Positions 40,536 through 52,359 of a stretch of 64,000 bases of DNA are shown one piece after another. The stretch lies in assembly GCA_036925085.1 (NCBI GenBank), contig JAUPFP010000006.1:729001-793000 (forward strand), given 5' to 3'. The first letter of the stretch is position 1; each line of letters begins with the position of its first letter. A program made the position numbers and the translations under genes. The notes below the pieces were generated by a model, which did not search any database, was not told the origin of the DNA, and saw only the letters and a program-made list of their open reading frames with translations. This DNA is from Brachycybe producta (Eukaryota > Arthropoda > Diplopoda > Playtdesmida > Andrognathidae).

Positions 40536-42779
40536 TTATCCGTTATATCCAAAAAAAAGATGGTGGCTATGTGTCGACAGTTCAATAGATAAATATGCTA
40601 AATCCTGAATAAATTGCCGTTCAGTTGCATTTTACAAGTGAAGTTAATAAGAACCGCAAACTGCACAAGGACTTTATGGACACTCTGTATTTTTAACAAT
40701 ACAATTAAAGGCGTTTGTGTTTTCTTCTTCTGTACTTGTGGTCAGACCATTTGGTTGAATCTTTGTCCGCAAAAAAAAACATTGTTATATTTTTATTATT
40801 TACATAATATGACAGACATGTTGACCTTCAGTCTGTCTAAGCGCCTATTATATTTCTCTGATTCGTCGCCATATTCAAAAATACAAACACAGCCATCTTT
40901 TTTTTGTGGTCATTAAAATCATGATCTCGGTCAAGTTTGAGCTGAAATATTGCAGAAAAAAACAAAAAAGCTATGTTCATGAATGGTTCGGCCACAAGTG
41001 CAGAAAAAAACACGTCTTGTAACTCATTTTATAAAAAAAATAAAAATAAAGAACCAATGGTGGTTCGATTTAATCATTGATTTAAATTGATTTTTTCATT
41101 AAAATCAGCATGATTTAAATCACTAATAATTTTTTTTATCAAAATGTATAATTTAAAAAAAATCAAAATTTATTTATCAATTTTATTAAGAAAAAAATTG
41201 TATCGCAATTTAAATCAATTGATTTCTTTTCATTAAAATCAGCGTGATTCAAATCATGATTTAAATTTTATATAAAAATTGGCAACGAAATAAAAATCCT
41301 GTGGTTTTCAATCACAATTTGAATCTTCTTTTATGAAATGTGTTTCTTATAAATATATAAACACTTTTGTCATGAATGGATTTTCAGGTTTTTTTTTTAA
41401 AAAAAAAGTGCAATTTTATGTTAAATAAATCCGATTGTATTTTGTTGAAATAATGATTTTTTTAAAAAATCCAGTCTGATCGAAACTACTATTATTTTCT
41501 GCTTTTATTAACGCATGTGAGATCCAGGATGTGTTTTTAGTACAAGAAAACGGATGAAAAGACTTAAAATTTAAAATGACGTTGATACTTTGGTCAACAA
41601 GTCCGACACTTTTTTTCTCTCTTATTAGAACTTGATATTGTGTGTGACACTTGAGGGATTTAAGATACTTTTTTTGTTGTTGTTCAATGATACAAATAAG
41701 AAAAAGAAGCTCGAAGAAATAATTATGTTGAAGCTTTGCTGTGAGCACACTTTGTAAGGGACAGCTATAGTTGTTTCTCAATTTCTGAACATAAAAAACA
41801 GAAGAGAAATTGGATTTTCTTTCTCAAAAGTTAAACAACCTGCTTGTTTTTTTTAAACAAACAAAAAAAAACATTTTAACTTTTAAGAAGAAAAAAAAAA
41901 CATGGTAAATATATTCATTAGGCAACCTTTTTCGTGATATGAATCTGAATGTTAAAAAAAATACATTATAAAACGATGTTCGATTAATAATTATATTAAT
42001 GTCTTTAGGTTTAGCCACGTACACTGTATATATGCAAAAGTGAAATTAAGTTACCTTTAAGCAATACATATGAATTATTAATGAGGTAATTTTTTTATTT
42101 CTGTAAAAATGAGAAACTTCTTTTCAAAATTCTAAGAATGTTTCAAGTAAGGTTTTTTTTTATATAAAACTTGTGTATATAAAATCAATTTTAACTTTTC
42201 TCATTTATTTTTCTGAATAACTTTTGAATAAGATGAAATCGTTTTATAAAAAAAAAGATTACTAAACGGACGAAATTATTTGACGGTTAATTTAATTGCA
42301 TTTTGAGAATATATTTTCTTTCAATATAATAAACTTTTTGATGACAAGTTTTTGAATACAAAATTTGATGAAATATTTTAACATGTTTTCTTTTCAAGAT
42401 TGTCATAACAATTCTTATTTTTTTAAAAAAGATATATCAGTTATGAAAATACTATTAACATATTCAACTAGTATTCTAGTTTCTAAAACACTTTTCTAGT
42501 TTCTTTTTTTTTTTCTTTCAATATTCTTTTTTTTGTTTAAAATTTTCGTTATGAAAATATTTGTCTGAATTGTGTGTGTTTATCAAATATAACATCTTAA
42601 TGTACTTTAAATCATCGTTCTTTTAAGTTGGTTATACAAAATTCAAGATTTCAATGCTAGAAGAGTAAACAAAAATTAATAAATGATTATTTTTTTAATA
42701 AAAACAAATTTTGTCATCATTTGTAAGAAAGTTATTTTTTGAACGATTTTTTTCATAAAGTGATTTGAAAAAGTAAAAC
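40536..42779. other. Intronic AT-rich sequence with a decayed ATTTAAATC foldback
   Basis: Around 41065-41270, words such as TTGATTTAAATTGATTTTTT and CATTAAAATCAGCATGATTT recur in both orientations, a decayed foldback. A lone family A right end (AGTATTCTAGTTTCTAAAAC) is at about 42470. No gene was seen, and the longer short frames translate to biased sequence. Confidence 0.4.
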
Positions 42780-43105
42780 GACCTCCAAACACTTTTTTTT
42801 ATTCTTTCAGAAGAGAAAGATTAAAGAGAAACTTTTGAAAGTGTTTTAGAAACTAGAAAGGTAACTCAATCACTTAAATTGTAGTTTCATGTTTTTGATA
42901 TCTTTCAAAGTAAGCTTTTTTATATCAGTTTGAATTTTTGATCAATAAAAAGTTTATTTTGAAAAATATCAACATGAAAATAAGTGATTTGAGCTACCTG
43001 TTCTAGTTTGGAATACACTTTTTAATCTTACAAAATGAAGAAAAGCTTAAAAGTGTTTTAGAAACTAGAAGGGTAGCTCAATCACTTAAAAATATATTTT
43101 CATGA

Positions 43106-43183
<78 letters not shown>

Positions 43184-43330
43184 TCGTGTATATTAAAAGT
43201 TTATTTTAAAATATATCAACCTGAAAATGCTATTAAATGATTCAGCTATATCCCTTCTAGTTTCTAACAAACTTTCAATTTCTCTCTTCAAAAAATCACC
43301 TGTTTCATAAAACATTTTAAATAAACTCTT
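42780..43330. repeat. Two foldback family A copies, one split by a (TA)n run
   Basis: The first copy (42800-43020) has TTTTAGAAACTAGAAAGGTA, GATATCTTTCAAAGTAAGCT and AAGTTTATTTTGAAAAATAT. The second (43030-43320) has GAAACTAGAAGGGTAGCTCA, then about 70 bp of (TA)n at 43108-43178 in place of its centre, then TATCCCTTCTAGTTTCTAAC. The pair lies about 90 bp inside intron 1 from exon 1. Confidence 0.7.
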
Positions 43331-43418
43331 CTAGTCTCAAATAAAGTTTGCATTTTCTTTTAAAAAGTTTCTTTGAAACACTGTACGTACAATTGGTGAT
43401 TTTGTCGGACATACTGAC

Positions 43419-43867
43419 CGTTCAACACATGTTGCAACCAACGTGAGGACACTACAAAAGACAAAGACAGTCTGAAGATACATGGTGACAGTACAGAGGG
43501 CATCATTGAGGATTTGCCATTGGGCAGGTGCCGCCAATTCCAAAAGCTTAACGGGCATAACGAATGAACCAACCAAAAGGTCACACAATCCCAGATTAAC
43601 AATGTAATAATTAATTGCTGTATGCATTTTCTTATTACGAAACACAGTGAGACACACGAGAGAATTACCAACAATAGACAATACGATGACCAATACATAA
43701 GTGAAAACAAAACAAAAGTGAACAACCGGTAATTGTGTAAAATCTGGATAAGGTGGTTCATATTGATCATAGAGTGGTGGTTCATATTTGGTGTCCACTG
43801 TTATTCGATGGTCGTCAACCGATTCCTCGCTCGAGTTTAAGAATGGAACTGCCGCATACATTTGCAT
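43419..43867 (-). CDS. Peptide-type GPCR, coding exon 1 (N-terminus to TM3)
   Basis: This is the first coding exon, residues 1-149 plus two bases of Arg150. The first ATG is at 43867-43865; an upstream in-frame GTG at 43876 is not a plausible start. The N-terminus (1-46) is extracellular, has no clear signal peptide and carries an N-glycosylation site (NSS). TM1 has GNSLVCLTVF with Asn68. TM2 has NLGLCDLLVG with Asp96, the conserved sodium-site position. Cys125 opens TM3, which ends CVER, completing an E-R-Y motif after splicing. The donor is GTCAGT. The protein should be a plasma-membrane receptor coupling to G proteins. Bilaterian peptide receptors of the orexin/allatotropin/trissin type are candidate relatives. 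The ligand is unknown. Confidence 0.88.
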
Positions 43868-43994
43868 GATTTTCACGAATGTTTTTTTTTAAAAAAAAAG
43901 AGATCAAAATAATCCAGGAATGTTTTCTTTGAGGTTGTTTTTTCAAACTTGTGTCAGAGCCACACTTTAATGTGACTGTCACTCTCCATGCCGC

Positions 43995-44036
43995 CACTAC
44001 TACTACTACTACTACTACTACCGCTACAACTACTAC
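43995..44036. repeat. (CTA)n trinucleotide repeat
   Basis: About ten units of CTA/ACT, some interrupted (CCGCTACAACTACTACTTCT), lie about 130 bp upstream of the GPCR start codon, in its likely 5' UTR or promoter. Confidence 0.8.
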
Positions 44037-44189
44037 TTCTCCTACTACTAGTAGTACTACTGAAAGAGAAAATTACATAGAGAAACGACGGATTGGATGA
44101 TGAACATAACTTAGTAAAGAGAGAGGAAAGAAGAATGATTCCACTCGTTCAATATATAGAAAAGCACACTTTCTCAATTGAGTTTTATT

Positions 44190-45600
44190 ATTCTCTCTCT
44201 CTCTCGTTTCTATCTCTCCCTCGCTATGTCTGTCTATAATATATACAATATATCTCTTTCTGTTTTTCTTTCACTTTGTTGCACTCTCTCTCTCTCTCTC
44301 CCTCTAGCTCTCTTTTTTTCTCTCTCTAGCTTTCTCTCTCTAGCTCTCTGTCTCCCTTTCTAACTCTTTGTAACTCTCTCTCTCTCTTTCTAACTCGATC
44401 TTTCTAACTCTTTCTAACTCTCTTTCTAGCTCTCTCTCTTTCTAACTCTTTCTCTCTTTCTAACTCTTTCTTTCTAGCTCTCTCTCTTTCTATCTCTTTC
44501 TCTTTCTAGCTCTCTCTCTCTTGCTAGCTCTCTCTCTCTTGCTAGCTCTCTCTCTCTCTCTTTCTAACTCTTTCTCTCTTTCTAACTCTTACTTTCTAGC
44601 TCTCTCTCTTTCTATCTCTTTCTCTTTCTAGCTCTCTCTCTTTCTATCTCTTTCTCTTTCTAGCTCTCTCTCTCTTTTGCTAGCTCTCTCTCTCTCTTTC
44701 TAACTCTCTTTCTAACTCTCTTTCTAACTCTCTTACTCTCTTTCTAACTCTCTCTTTCTATCTCTTTCTTTCTAGCTCTCTTTCTATCTCTTTCTCTTTC
44801 TAGCTCTCTTTCTCTCTTGCTAACTCTCTTTCTATCTCTTTCTAGCTCTCTTTCTATCTCTTTCTCTCTTTCTAGCTCTCTTTCTCTCTTGCTAACTCTG
44901 TTTCTATCTCTTTCTAGCTCTCTCTTTCTATCTCTATCTCTCTTTCTAGCTATCTCTTTCTAGCTCTCTCTTTCTAGCTATCTCTTTCTAGCTCTCTCTT
45001 TCTATCTCTATCTCTCTTTCTAGCTCTCTTTCTAGCTCTCTTTCTCTCTTGCTAACTCTTTCTATCTCTTTCTAGCTCTCTCTTTCTAGCTTTCTTTCTC
45101 TTTCTAGCTCTCTTTCTCTTTCTAGCTCTCTTTCTTTCTTGCTAACTCTTTCTATCTTTTTCTAGCTCTCTCTCTCTTTCTAGCTCTCTTTCTCTCTTTC
45201 TAGCTCTCTAGTTTTCTCTCTCTCTAGCTCTCTTTCACTGTAAACCTCTATCTCTAACTCTCATTTTAACTCTTTCTATGTTTATCTCTAAAACTATCTC
45301 TCAAATTATCTATCTTAACGCGCATCTCTAATAGCGCTATCTTGTAACGCGCAACACCACTGGCCACATGTATTCACATACAAGTCGCTGTGTCCCACGA
45401 ACACGTTGTCAAGTCACTGAATACGTGTGTCTAGCGATTATCGCCATGTGTTGTACTCGGCTTAACTATCTCTCCAACTCAATCTCTCTCTCTCACTCTG
45501 TAACTCAATCCCTTTAACTTAATATCTAAGTCTCTCTCTCTATCTCTCTCTCTCTCTCTCTCTGTATTACTCTCTCTTTAACAGTCCCTCTCTGTGTTTC
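44190..45600. repeat. 1.4-kb pyrimidine-rich minisatellite
   Basis: The plus strand is almost pure C/T with recurring TCTTTCTAGCTCTCT and TCTTTCTATCTC words in irregular higher-order patterns. A 180-bp break at about 45310-45475 is unique and balanced in composition. On the GPCR sense strand it is GA-rich and begins about 320 bp upstream of the start codon. Open frames across it are artefacts of the low complexity. Confidence 0.9.
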
Positions 45601-45819
45601 CCGAAAAATGTTTCATGTATTTCATGTAATTTTGTGTAGTAAGGTCTTTTTTTTCGAACAATTTTGAGCAATGTTTCTTTCTAAAGTAATTATGTGTTTG
45701 TCCTTTGGGAAATAACTAAAAATAGATAGATGGATTTATTTTATTTTACTATCCAATTGTAAGTAATTTGAAAATAATAAGTAATTTTAATTTTTAATAT
45801 AAAGTTTACTTTATGCTTA

Positions 45820-46040
45820 AAGATGTTTTATGAAGAACATGATTTTCAATGCAATTTTAGAAGAGCAACACTAAGGAAAAATTGAAAAGTGTATTAGAAA
45901 CTAGAAAAGGTGGCTGAATGTTGATATCTTTTAAAATAAGCTTTTTATGTGAGTTTCAAAATGAATCAACTTTTAAACATTTTGTTCCTAAAAGACAGCA
46001 GAACAAGGAGTTCAAGGGGCTATTTCATTTTACACTTTAA
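45820..46040. repeat. Foldback family A, partial copy
   Basis: It shows GTATTAGAAACTAGAAAAGG, GATATCTTTTAAAATAAGCT and a terminal AAAGACAGCAGAACAAGGAG, but most of the right arm is missing. Confidence 0.55.
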
Positions 46041-47177
46041 ACCCATATTTAAAGTGGTTCATGAGTAAATTTGCTAACAAACACACAAAATAATAAATTT
46101 GAATTATGGACATAGGTTTTTTTAGAAGCAAATTTAAACTTGCTATAAAAAAGTAGAAAAGTGATGAATGTCTTAGAAATATGTTCATGACGATTTTAAA
46201 ATCATTTATGAAATTTAATGTCTTTTAAAACGACTATAAAAAACGATTTGTAATAAGAGATTTTTATATAGAATTTTAATATATATTTTTATCACATAAC
46301 GTTGACATTTTAATGAGCTTTTAAAAAGCACCATTAAAAGAACACCAGAAAGTAATTCCAAAATATAATTTCTCTAGAAAATAATATAGATTTAGAAAAC
46401 TACTTTTATTGTTTTTTGAAATATACTTATAATAATAATGTTGCCCAATTTCAGGTTTATTTTGTAAAAGTAATGTAATTGGGTGAGGGAGTCAAGTGTG
46501 GGTGTGTGTGAATGTGAGGATGTCATGAAGTTTTTATTTTTTGCTGATATTACAGTTTCTAAAAGCAAAATGAAACTAATTTTGGACAAATTTTGAAAAC
46601 AGGCAAGTACTTCCATAATTGTGAATGTCTCTCTAAACTTTTTCAGATTAGGGGCCACATAGAATGTTGGAAAGTGCTGGGCGGGCCAGATATATGTGAC
46701 CCCCACGGGACATAGTTTGGGAACGCCTGAAGTAGAACAAAAGACCCAAATGCAGTTTTGAAGTGTAGTTGAGACAACTGTTGTTTGATGTTGTGATGAT
46801 CACATGGTAGGCTAAAAATTGAAGTTACTGTCATAGTGAAACAAAAATCAGTCCTTTTGCAAAGTGACTAGGTCGTTATGAAAAGCCACCACTTTTGTTG
46901 TATAGGCCCTAAATTTTCTAGGATTTTAGACAATGTTCAGAATACCTACTACTAGTCACACCAATGTTATTTTATACCTAAGTACCTACTGTAGTTTCCA
47001 TTATAAAAGTTATAAATAGTATATTATTTAATAGAAACAAACGTGGTTAAAACATGGTTCAGTGTAGCAACAATGGAGATATTTTATGGAGTCACCTGCA
47101 TTGGTAAAACATGGTTAATCCACATTACTGCAATGTTACTAAGGTGTCAGAACATAGTTTAATCTGCATAGTGCCAC
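46041..47177. other. Intergenic sequence between the two genes
   Basis: No exon was recognised. A segment at 46645-46735 (GGGGCCACATAGAATG...AGTTTGGGAACGCCTG) looks like the terminus of a hAT-type transposon, since CAGGCGTTCCCAAACT-like ends are widespread in animals. The remainder is AT-rich. Confidence 0.45.
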
Positions 47178-47212
47178 GGTGTCGCATATAACAATTTTGA
47201 ATATGCGACACC
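47178..47212. repeat. Perfect 12-bp hairpin with GGTGTCGCATAT arms
   Basis: GGTGTCGCATAT and ATATGCGACACC flank an 11-nt loop. The next 130 bp has several more GTGTCG/CGACAC-like words (CACGACACTGTG, GATGACACTAGC, CATCAGTGTCACC), so it may be the edge of a foldback transposon. Confidence 0.7.
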
Positions 47213-47627
47213 ACAGCCACGACACTGTGACGGCATGGTACTAATAACTATTCCCACGATGACACTAGCGCGATATTTACTGTCATGACAGAAGTTTCGC
47301 GACATCAGTGTCACCATGAGAACTGGGCGTTATACAGATTAATCACCGAATTTAAGGCTTCTTTTTTTTTGTAATTAATAATAATAATAATGGATAAAAA
47401 TTTTGGAGGTTTTTATGTTTATGATTTTGAATTGTAGTTTAGGATGAAAACTTGTTTATTTGCCCAAATGTCAATTAGACTTAGACTTAAATACACAATT
47501 TCACAAATAATAGAAAAGTAACAAAAAATGTAGCATATATATTGAACAAAAAGGACTTTTTTTGTTATAAAAGTTTCTACTAGTTTTATTCTCCACATGT
47601 ACAGGCCTCCATACCTATATATTTATG

Positions 47628-47912
47628 GTTCGGATTATTATTGCAATATATAGCAAATGTGAAGTAATCATCATTAGAACAATTGCAATTATGCTTTTTT
47701 TCTTCTAATAAAGACTGGTTAGAGAGGCTAGATGTCTGATTACTATCAGTTGTCAACGAGGAAGTTCTAGCCTCTAACCTGTGTTTTTGGTTGAAAAAAA
47801 CAACAACATAATTTTTGGTTGTTCTAATGATGATTACTTCCCAATTAACCCTTGGGCCATAAATCGAAATACATTTGTTTTTGATCATATATTGCATAAC
47901 AATCCGAGCACT
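47628..47912. repeat. Foldback element, family B, copy 4
   Basis: The left end is GGTTCGGATTATTATTGCAA and the right end is ATATTGCATAACAATCCGAG. The centre has GACTGGTTAGAGAGGCTAGA against CTAGCCTCTAACCTGTG. A minus-strand frame through it is a by-product of the repeat. Confidence 0.7.
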
Positions 47913-48905
47913 CAGTAATGAGTAATGAAAATCTTGAATTCTTTTATACTGTTGTAGTAGTAGATAATACTTGACATATTGGTATACTCCATATTTTGTG
48001 ATCCCTAATTGTGTCATTCCATTAAAAGTTTCATGCAAATTAGAAACAAGTTTTTTTTATATATTTGTCTTGTCAGTTTGTGGAAGTTTAATATCGAAAT
48101 CAATACTCTTTATTAGAAGATGGTGTCTCCTGTGTCGGTCTACATTAAATATTGCTTATCATAACAGAATTAAATTAACATTAAGTTATATGTACAATGT
48201 ACATGTAAGTAGTTACTATACGTGAAGACGACACCCATTTTTCTGGGGGATACCTTAAAAATTTTGACAATAAAAAAGGTAATATGCATTGTTGCGTAGT
48301 TTGTTGTATTAGCTTAATAAGAATACAAATTGAAAGTGCTTTTAGCTGCAATTTTCTGATTAGAAATTCATCTAGACCCTGTTTCATCTTGATGAAAATT
48401 ATGAAATCTCAACTGAGAGAAAAAATGAGCTAATATTCTATATGAGAGTACAAATGTGGCCTCCACCTACTCATTATAATGGTTTGGTTGATTGTTAGGT
48501 CAATTGCAGTGAGAAAGCCCCTATCGGCCTACCACATTATACCATAAATCGCCATTTCTTAACTACATTATATTTACATTAAAATGGTGTTTTTGAGGCA
48601 AAACTATAGTTAAAGTTTAACTTCCATTTAATTAAAATACATTACAGTAATTCCTCAACTTGCACGGTTAATTTGTTCCAGAGTTTTATGTGTTAAGCAC
48701 TTCATATATTTGTATTGCTTTTACGGAGCCAATTTATAAGTGGCGTTGCTATTATTGTAAGAGCCGGCACTATAACCGCGTATTCATGTATCTGTATAGT
48801 TATAAGTCGAGGGATTCACTGTACTTTACCTGAAATGATAAAATAGAAACTGGCCATGCAGTAACCAAAACCTAAAAGAAATGTAAGAATGCATGCGACC
48901 AGAAA

Positions 48906-48990
48906 TCGTTGAAAAGTTGAAATTATTCAGCTAGTTAGTTGAAAAGTTGAAATTATTCAGCTAGTTAGTTGAAAAGTTTTATTCAACTAT
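48906..48990. repeat. Tandem repeat, 33-bp unit, about 2.5 copies
   Basis: GTTGAAAAGTTGAAATTATT followed by CAGCTAGTTA is repeated exactly twice, then a partial third unit. Confidence 0.85.
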
Positions 48991-49015
48991 TCAACTTGGA
49001 CGTTTATTTCGCACA

Positions 49016-49256
49016 TCGGCTGTAAGAGTGTCACAACTAAAAAAAAACACTTTTGGGGGGAATGAGTTTAAAGTTAAAGAGAGAAGATTCATGGCTTACT
49101 TTGCTGAGCTTTTCAAGTGAAATAACCGTTTTAACTATTCCCAATATTAGTTAATTTGGCTTCCCTACAATAGGTTGAGATAGAAAAAAATGCAACTTTA
49201 AACTCAATTTTTCCCAAAAAGTGTTTTTTTTTTAGTTGTGCCACTCTTCCAGCCGA
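49016..49256. repeat. Foldback with GAGTGTCACAACTAAAAA arms
   Basis: CGGCTGTAAGAGTGTCACAA and CACTTTTGGGG on the left face CCCAAAAAGTG and TTGTGCCACTCTTCCAGCCG on the right. The inner words GAGTTTAAAGTT and AACTTTAAACTC also pair. Confidence 0.75.
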
Positions 49257-49927
49257 GTTGCTAATTGTGCTTTTTCTGGTTTAAAACACATTTTCAACCT
49301 TATTTTCATGAAAGAAGAAGAGTCTAAAAATGTATTATGAATTTTCCATACAGTTGTCATGTGACTTACACTCATATTCAGTCTACTTTTATAATCAGAA
49401 TAGAACACTTGACAACAAAAGATAGTTAAGAAATAAATTTCTTCCTTTAGTTTTAATTAAAATTATATACTGTGAGTGTGTGTGTGTGTTGTAAGTGGTT
49501 GTTTCTATTCAAAATGAATGTTTTTTTAAGAGACACAATATATAATAATATGATAATCAATATCATAAAAATAAGTTATATTTTTCTTTTAAGAATCCCT
49601 ATGATTAAAAATGAAAATGGATCATAAAAAGGAGAAATTTGATATCGCGGTCTTTTAATAAACAAATTTATTTGAATTTTTATTGGCTTGTGGGCAATAT
49701 TTGGTTGAAAACAAGTCTACTTTTACTTTATATGTGAACAGGTGACTTTTATTGAGTTTTTAGCAAACAATAGACCTTTATTTTAGTTTGTAAAACAAGT
49801 TAGTTAAAGAGGAAAGAAACATAATGAAAAAAAAGACAACAAAAAAAATCTTAATACATGAAAAGAACACTAAAAGTTATATAAACAAACCATTAAATAA
49901 ATACAAAATGGCCAATCTTGGTGGATA

Positions 49928-50080
49928 TTAGACGTTATTGTCGGTCGTTTCACGATTCTTAATCACCTGATTCTTTAGAAACTCGGTTGCGGCAATTAGA
50001 ATTTTCTTGTCGGTAATTCTCAGGTTAATAGCCATTTTTTCTTTATTATTTAAGTTGTCCTTTTTTAAGATATTTTCATC
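49928..50080 (-). CDS. SETD3: SETD3-like methyltransferase, terminal coding exon
   Basis: The acceptor ATAGCAG is followed by DENILKKDNLNNKEKMAINL, then RITDKKILIAATEFLKNQVI and a stop after 50 codons. This matches the C-terminal end of the Rubisco-LSMT-like substrate-binding domain of SETD3, where an (E)DKxxLK..KMAIKLR..EKxIL pattern is typical. It joins the previous exon in phase 0 (..STTLE|DENIL..). The long acidic tail of vertebrate SETD3 is absent, so the protein ends soon after the fold. I see no clear polyadenylation signal within 100 bases of the stop. Confidence 0.85.
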   Translation of the reverse strand, partial: DENILKKDNLNNKEKMAINLRITDKKILIAATEFLKNQVIKNRETTDNNV

Positions 50081-50224
50081 CTGCTATTGAAACACAAAAA
50101 AACAGTTACAATATGTTTAGTACTAAAGGTGTTTATTCCTTAATGATTTTTAAGTCAAAGCATGTGCTAAACTCACCAACTTCTGCATGAAATCTTAGCA
50201 GTATTTTTGACTTAACAGGTGGTT

Positions 50225-50600
50225 TTTAAGTGTAAACGCAACTTGAACTCTTTGATTATTCTGTTTTTCAGGAGAAACTTGAAAGTGTTTTAAAAACTAG
50301 AAAAATATCTCATGAGAATTTTTTTTATAAAAAAAAGCTTTTTTATGTAAGAGTTTAAAAATGACTAAACTTTCAGCAGATGGTATTTTTTATTTTTTTT
50401 TAAAAAAAAAAGTTTATTTTGAAAGATTTTAGCATTATCATTATTTATCAATGATTAACTATTCTACAGTAGTTTCTAAAACACTTAGATTTTTTTTTCG
50501 TAATGTTTCTCCTGAAAAACGTTTGTTTGAAAAATATAAATTTTCGTAAAACCATTGGTGCGGAGAGTGATATCTCCAATAGATCAATAGCCACTGCAGT
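50225..50600. repeat. Diverged foldback family A copy
   Basis: TTCTGTTTTTCAGGAGAAAC, AAAACTAGAAAAATATC, then AAAAGTTTATTTTGAAAGAT and AGTTTCTAAAACACTTAG. The right end (CTGAAAAACGTTTGTTTGAA) resembles that of the copy in GPCR intron 2. Confidence 0.6.
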
Positions 50601-50924
50601 GGCGCCTTCCGGAGAGGGAAAAACAAAATAAAGATCTATTCAGCCATTTTCAGCATTTAATTAAATAAAAATTATGTATTCCAAAACAAGTGAATTAGAA
50701 ACGTATTTTGTCCATCGATGTGTGTTTTGTGACAATTGAGTAAGAACAGGCAAATTAACACCAGCTTGGGTGTTGGATGATGATGATGATGTGTGGTTTT
50801 GACAAAAGGGATTCATTTACTAAATTACCCATGAAATTCAATGAATTGAAAAATCGTCATCTAGGTTCTAAGAACCTATTTTGGGTTTAGAAGAAGAAGA
50901 AGAAGAAAAAAGGTAGACCCAACA

Positions 50925-51223
50925 CAAGGGCGGATTTACCAATGGGCAGAGTAGGCAGCTGCCTAGGGCGGAAAATTTTTGGGGGCGGCAAATTGTAAAA
51001 TTTTTTTTTGGAAATTCGTTTTGGATACAAAAAAAAGTATTGTAAAACAATAAACTGCCTAATATAACTTGGTTGGCAAGAGTAATTGAGGTAACAAGAG
51101 CCAGAATGACCACTTCTGACAAAACAGTTGACATTACCATTGTTAAAAGCATACAAAAGTAACTTTATTACTTTAAGAAAAAAGTTGCTGCCTAGGGGCG
51201 GCAAAATGGTAAATCCGCCACTG
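50925..51223. mobile_element. Non-autonomous hAT-type element with 8-bp target duplication
   Basis: The left end CAAGGGCGGATTTACC and the right end GGTAAATCCGCCACTG are inverted repeats matching at 14 of 16 positions. ACCCAACA flanks both sides (50917-50924 and 51224-51231) as a perfect 8-bp duplication, the hallmark of hAT transposases. The subterminal words GGCAGCTGCCTAGGGCGG and GCTGCCTAGGGGCGGC also recur. The interior (299 bp in total) has no transposase. It sits in the last intron of the SETD3-like gene. Confidence 0.9.
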
Positions 51224-51569
51224 ACCCAACATAAGACTACATATACATATTATAATAGAACCGACAACGAGTTCCCAATAATAATTGAATCATATGAAAT
51301 CCAAATACACATCATCATCATCATAATCAGTACTCAATGAACTATCAAAGATGCGAAGAAAGTTCAATAGCTTTAACACAGTGCCAAACACCACTCAAGA
51401 TCAATAAAATTTTCTAATACATAAATTAGAGAGTGGCATGATTATTTTTAACAGTCAAGGCCCCTTCTAGTCACTGATCGATTTTCAGGGTCCCTAGTGA
51501 CGACAATATTGTTTGTCTCTTTATAATAAAAAAAACATACTCGCTTTGGATTTTCTTAGCTAGTAAGGA

Positions 51570-51725
51570 TTTGAACATACAGACCACTTTCGGTGGTTGA
51601 TTTCGACTGCAAACTCGACCACTTTCAATTTTTACATAAAAATACATTGCAACCACAGTTCAACCATCTGCAAATTCATTTTGCAGTTGAAATCGACCAC
51701 CAAAAGTGGTCTGTATGCCAAGACA
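51570..51725. repeat. Short foldback with ACATACAGACCACTTT arms
   Basis: ACATACAGACCACTTTCGGT and GGTTGATTTCGACTGCAAAC on the left face TTGCAGTTGAAATCGACCAC and AAAAGTGGTCTGTATGCC on the right. Confidence 0.75.
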
Positions 51726-52359
51726 CTAAGGTGCCACTTGTCGTTTTACTAAATGAATTTTCAGGCTGCTTTTTTTTTTGGAACTTCTTAGGTCAATTGT
51801 GAGGCTTCCTTGAGGCCTTTTAGGGTGATTAGGATTTTTGCCGAATTTCAGTAGCGTGTTTGTACCTGTTAATGTTCCGCCAATGTTAATAAGTTATTTG
51901 AGGGCTATGTGTTCAAAATTTTCGGGAATTAAAAGCGGGGCTTTTTTGACTTTTGGAAATCCATTTAAAAAAAGTTGGACTGAATTTTGATTCAAAATTT
52001 GTTTCTTTGTTAAACTTTTTTACAGTTAGTAAATAGACTTGAGGTTGAGAATCACTCAGTTTTTCCCATTAATTTGTTTGGAATGTTTGAAATAACTTTG
52101 GACATATTTTCTTTACAACCTAAAAATGATAATTATCTTATGATGCATAATCAGAAATTAATTAATATTTACAATCTGAAAATATTTGTATACCAAAAAA
52201 AAGACATAGAATGTTCATGCATTAATTGAAAACATAAGTATTTTTTGGTCGTTTTTGACATATTTTCGATAAGAGACACTTTTGTAATTCTCTCTTTCTC
52301 TACATGTATCTCTCTCTAAATGAAATCTTCTTAAGTAATGTATTTTTTATGTAATGAGC

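Noticed and set aside
44178-45250. Open frames in the CT-rich tract
   Set aside because: Stop-poor low-complexity DNA gives Leu/Ser-rich translations by chance.
47586-48038. A 150-codon minus-strand frame
   Set aside because: It runs through a family B foldback and its translation reflects the repeat arms.
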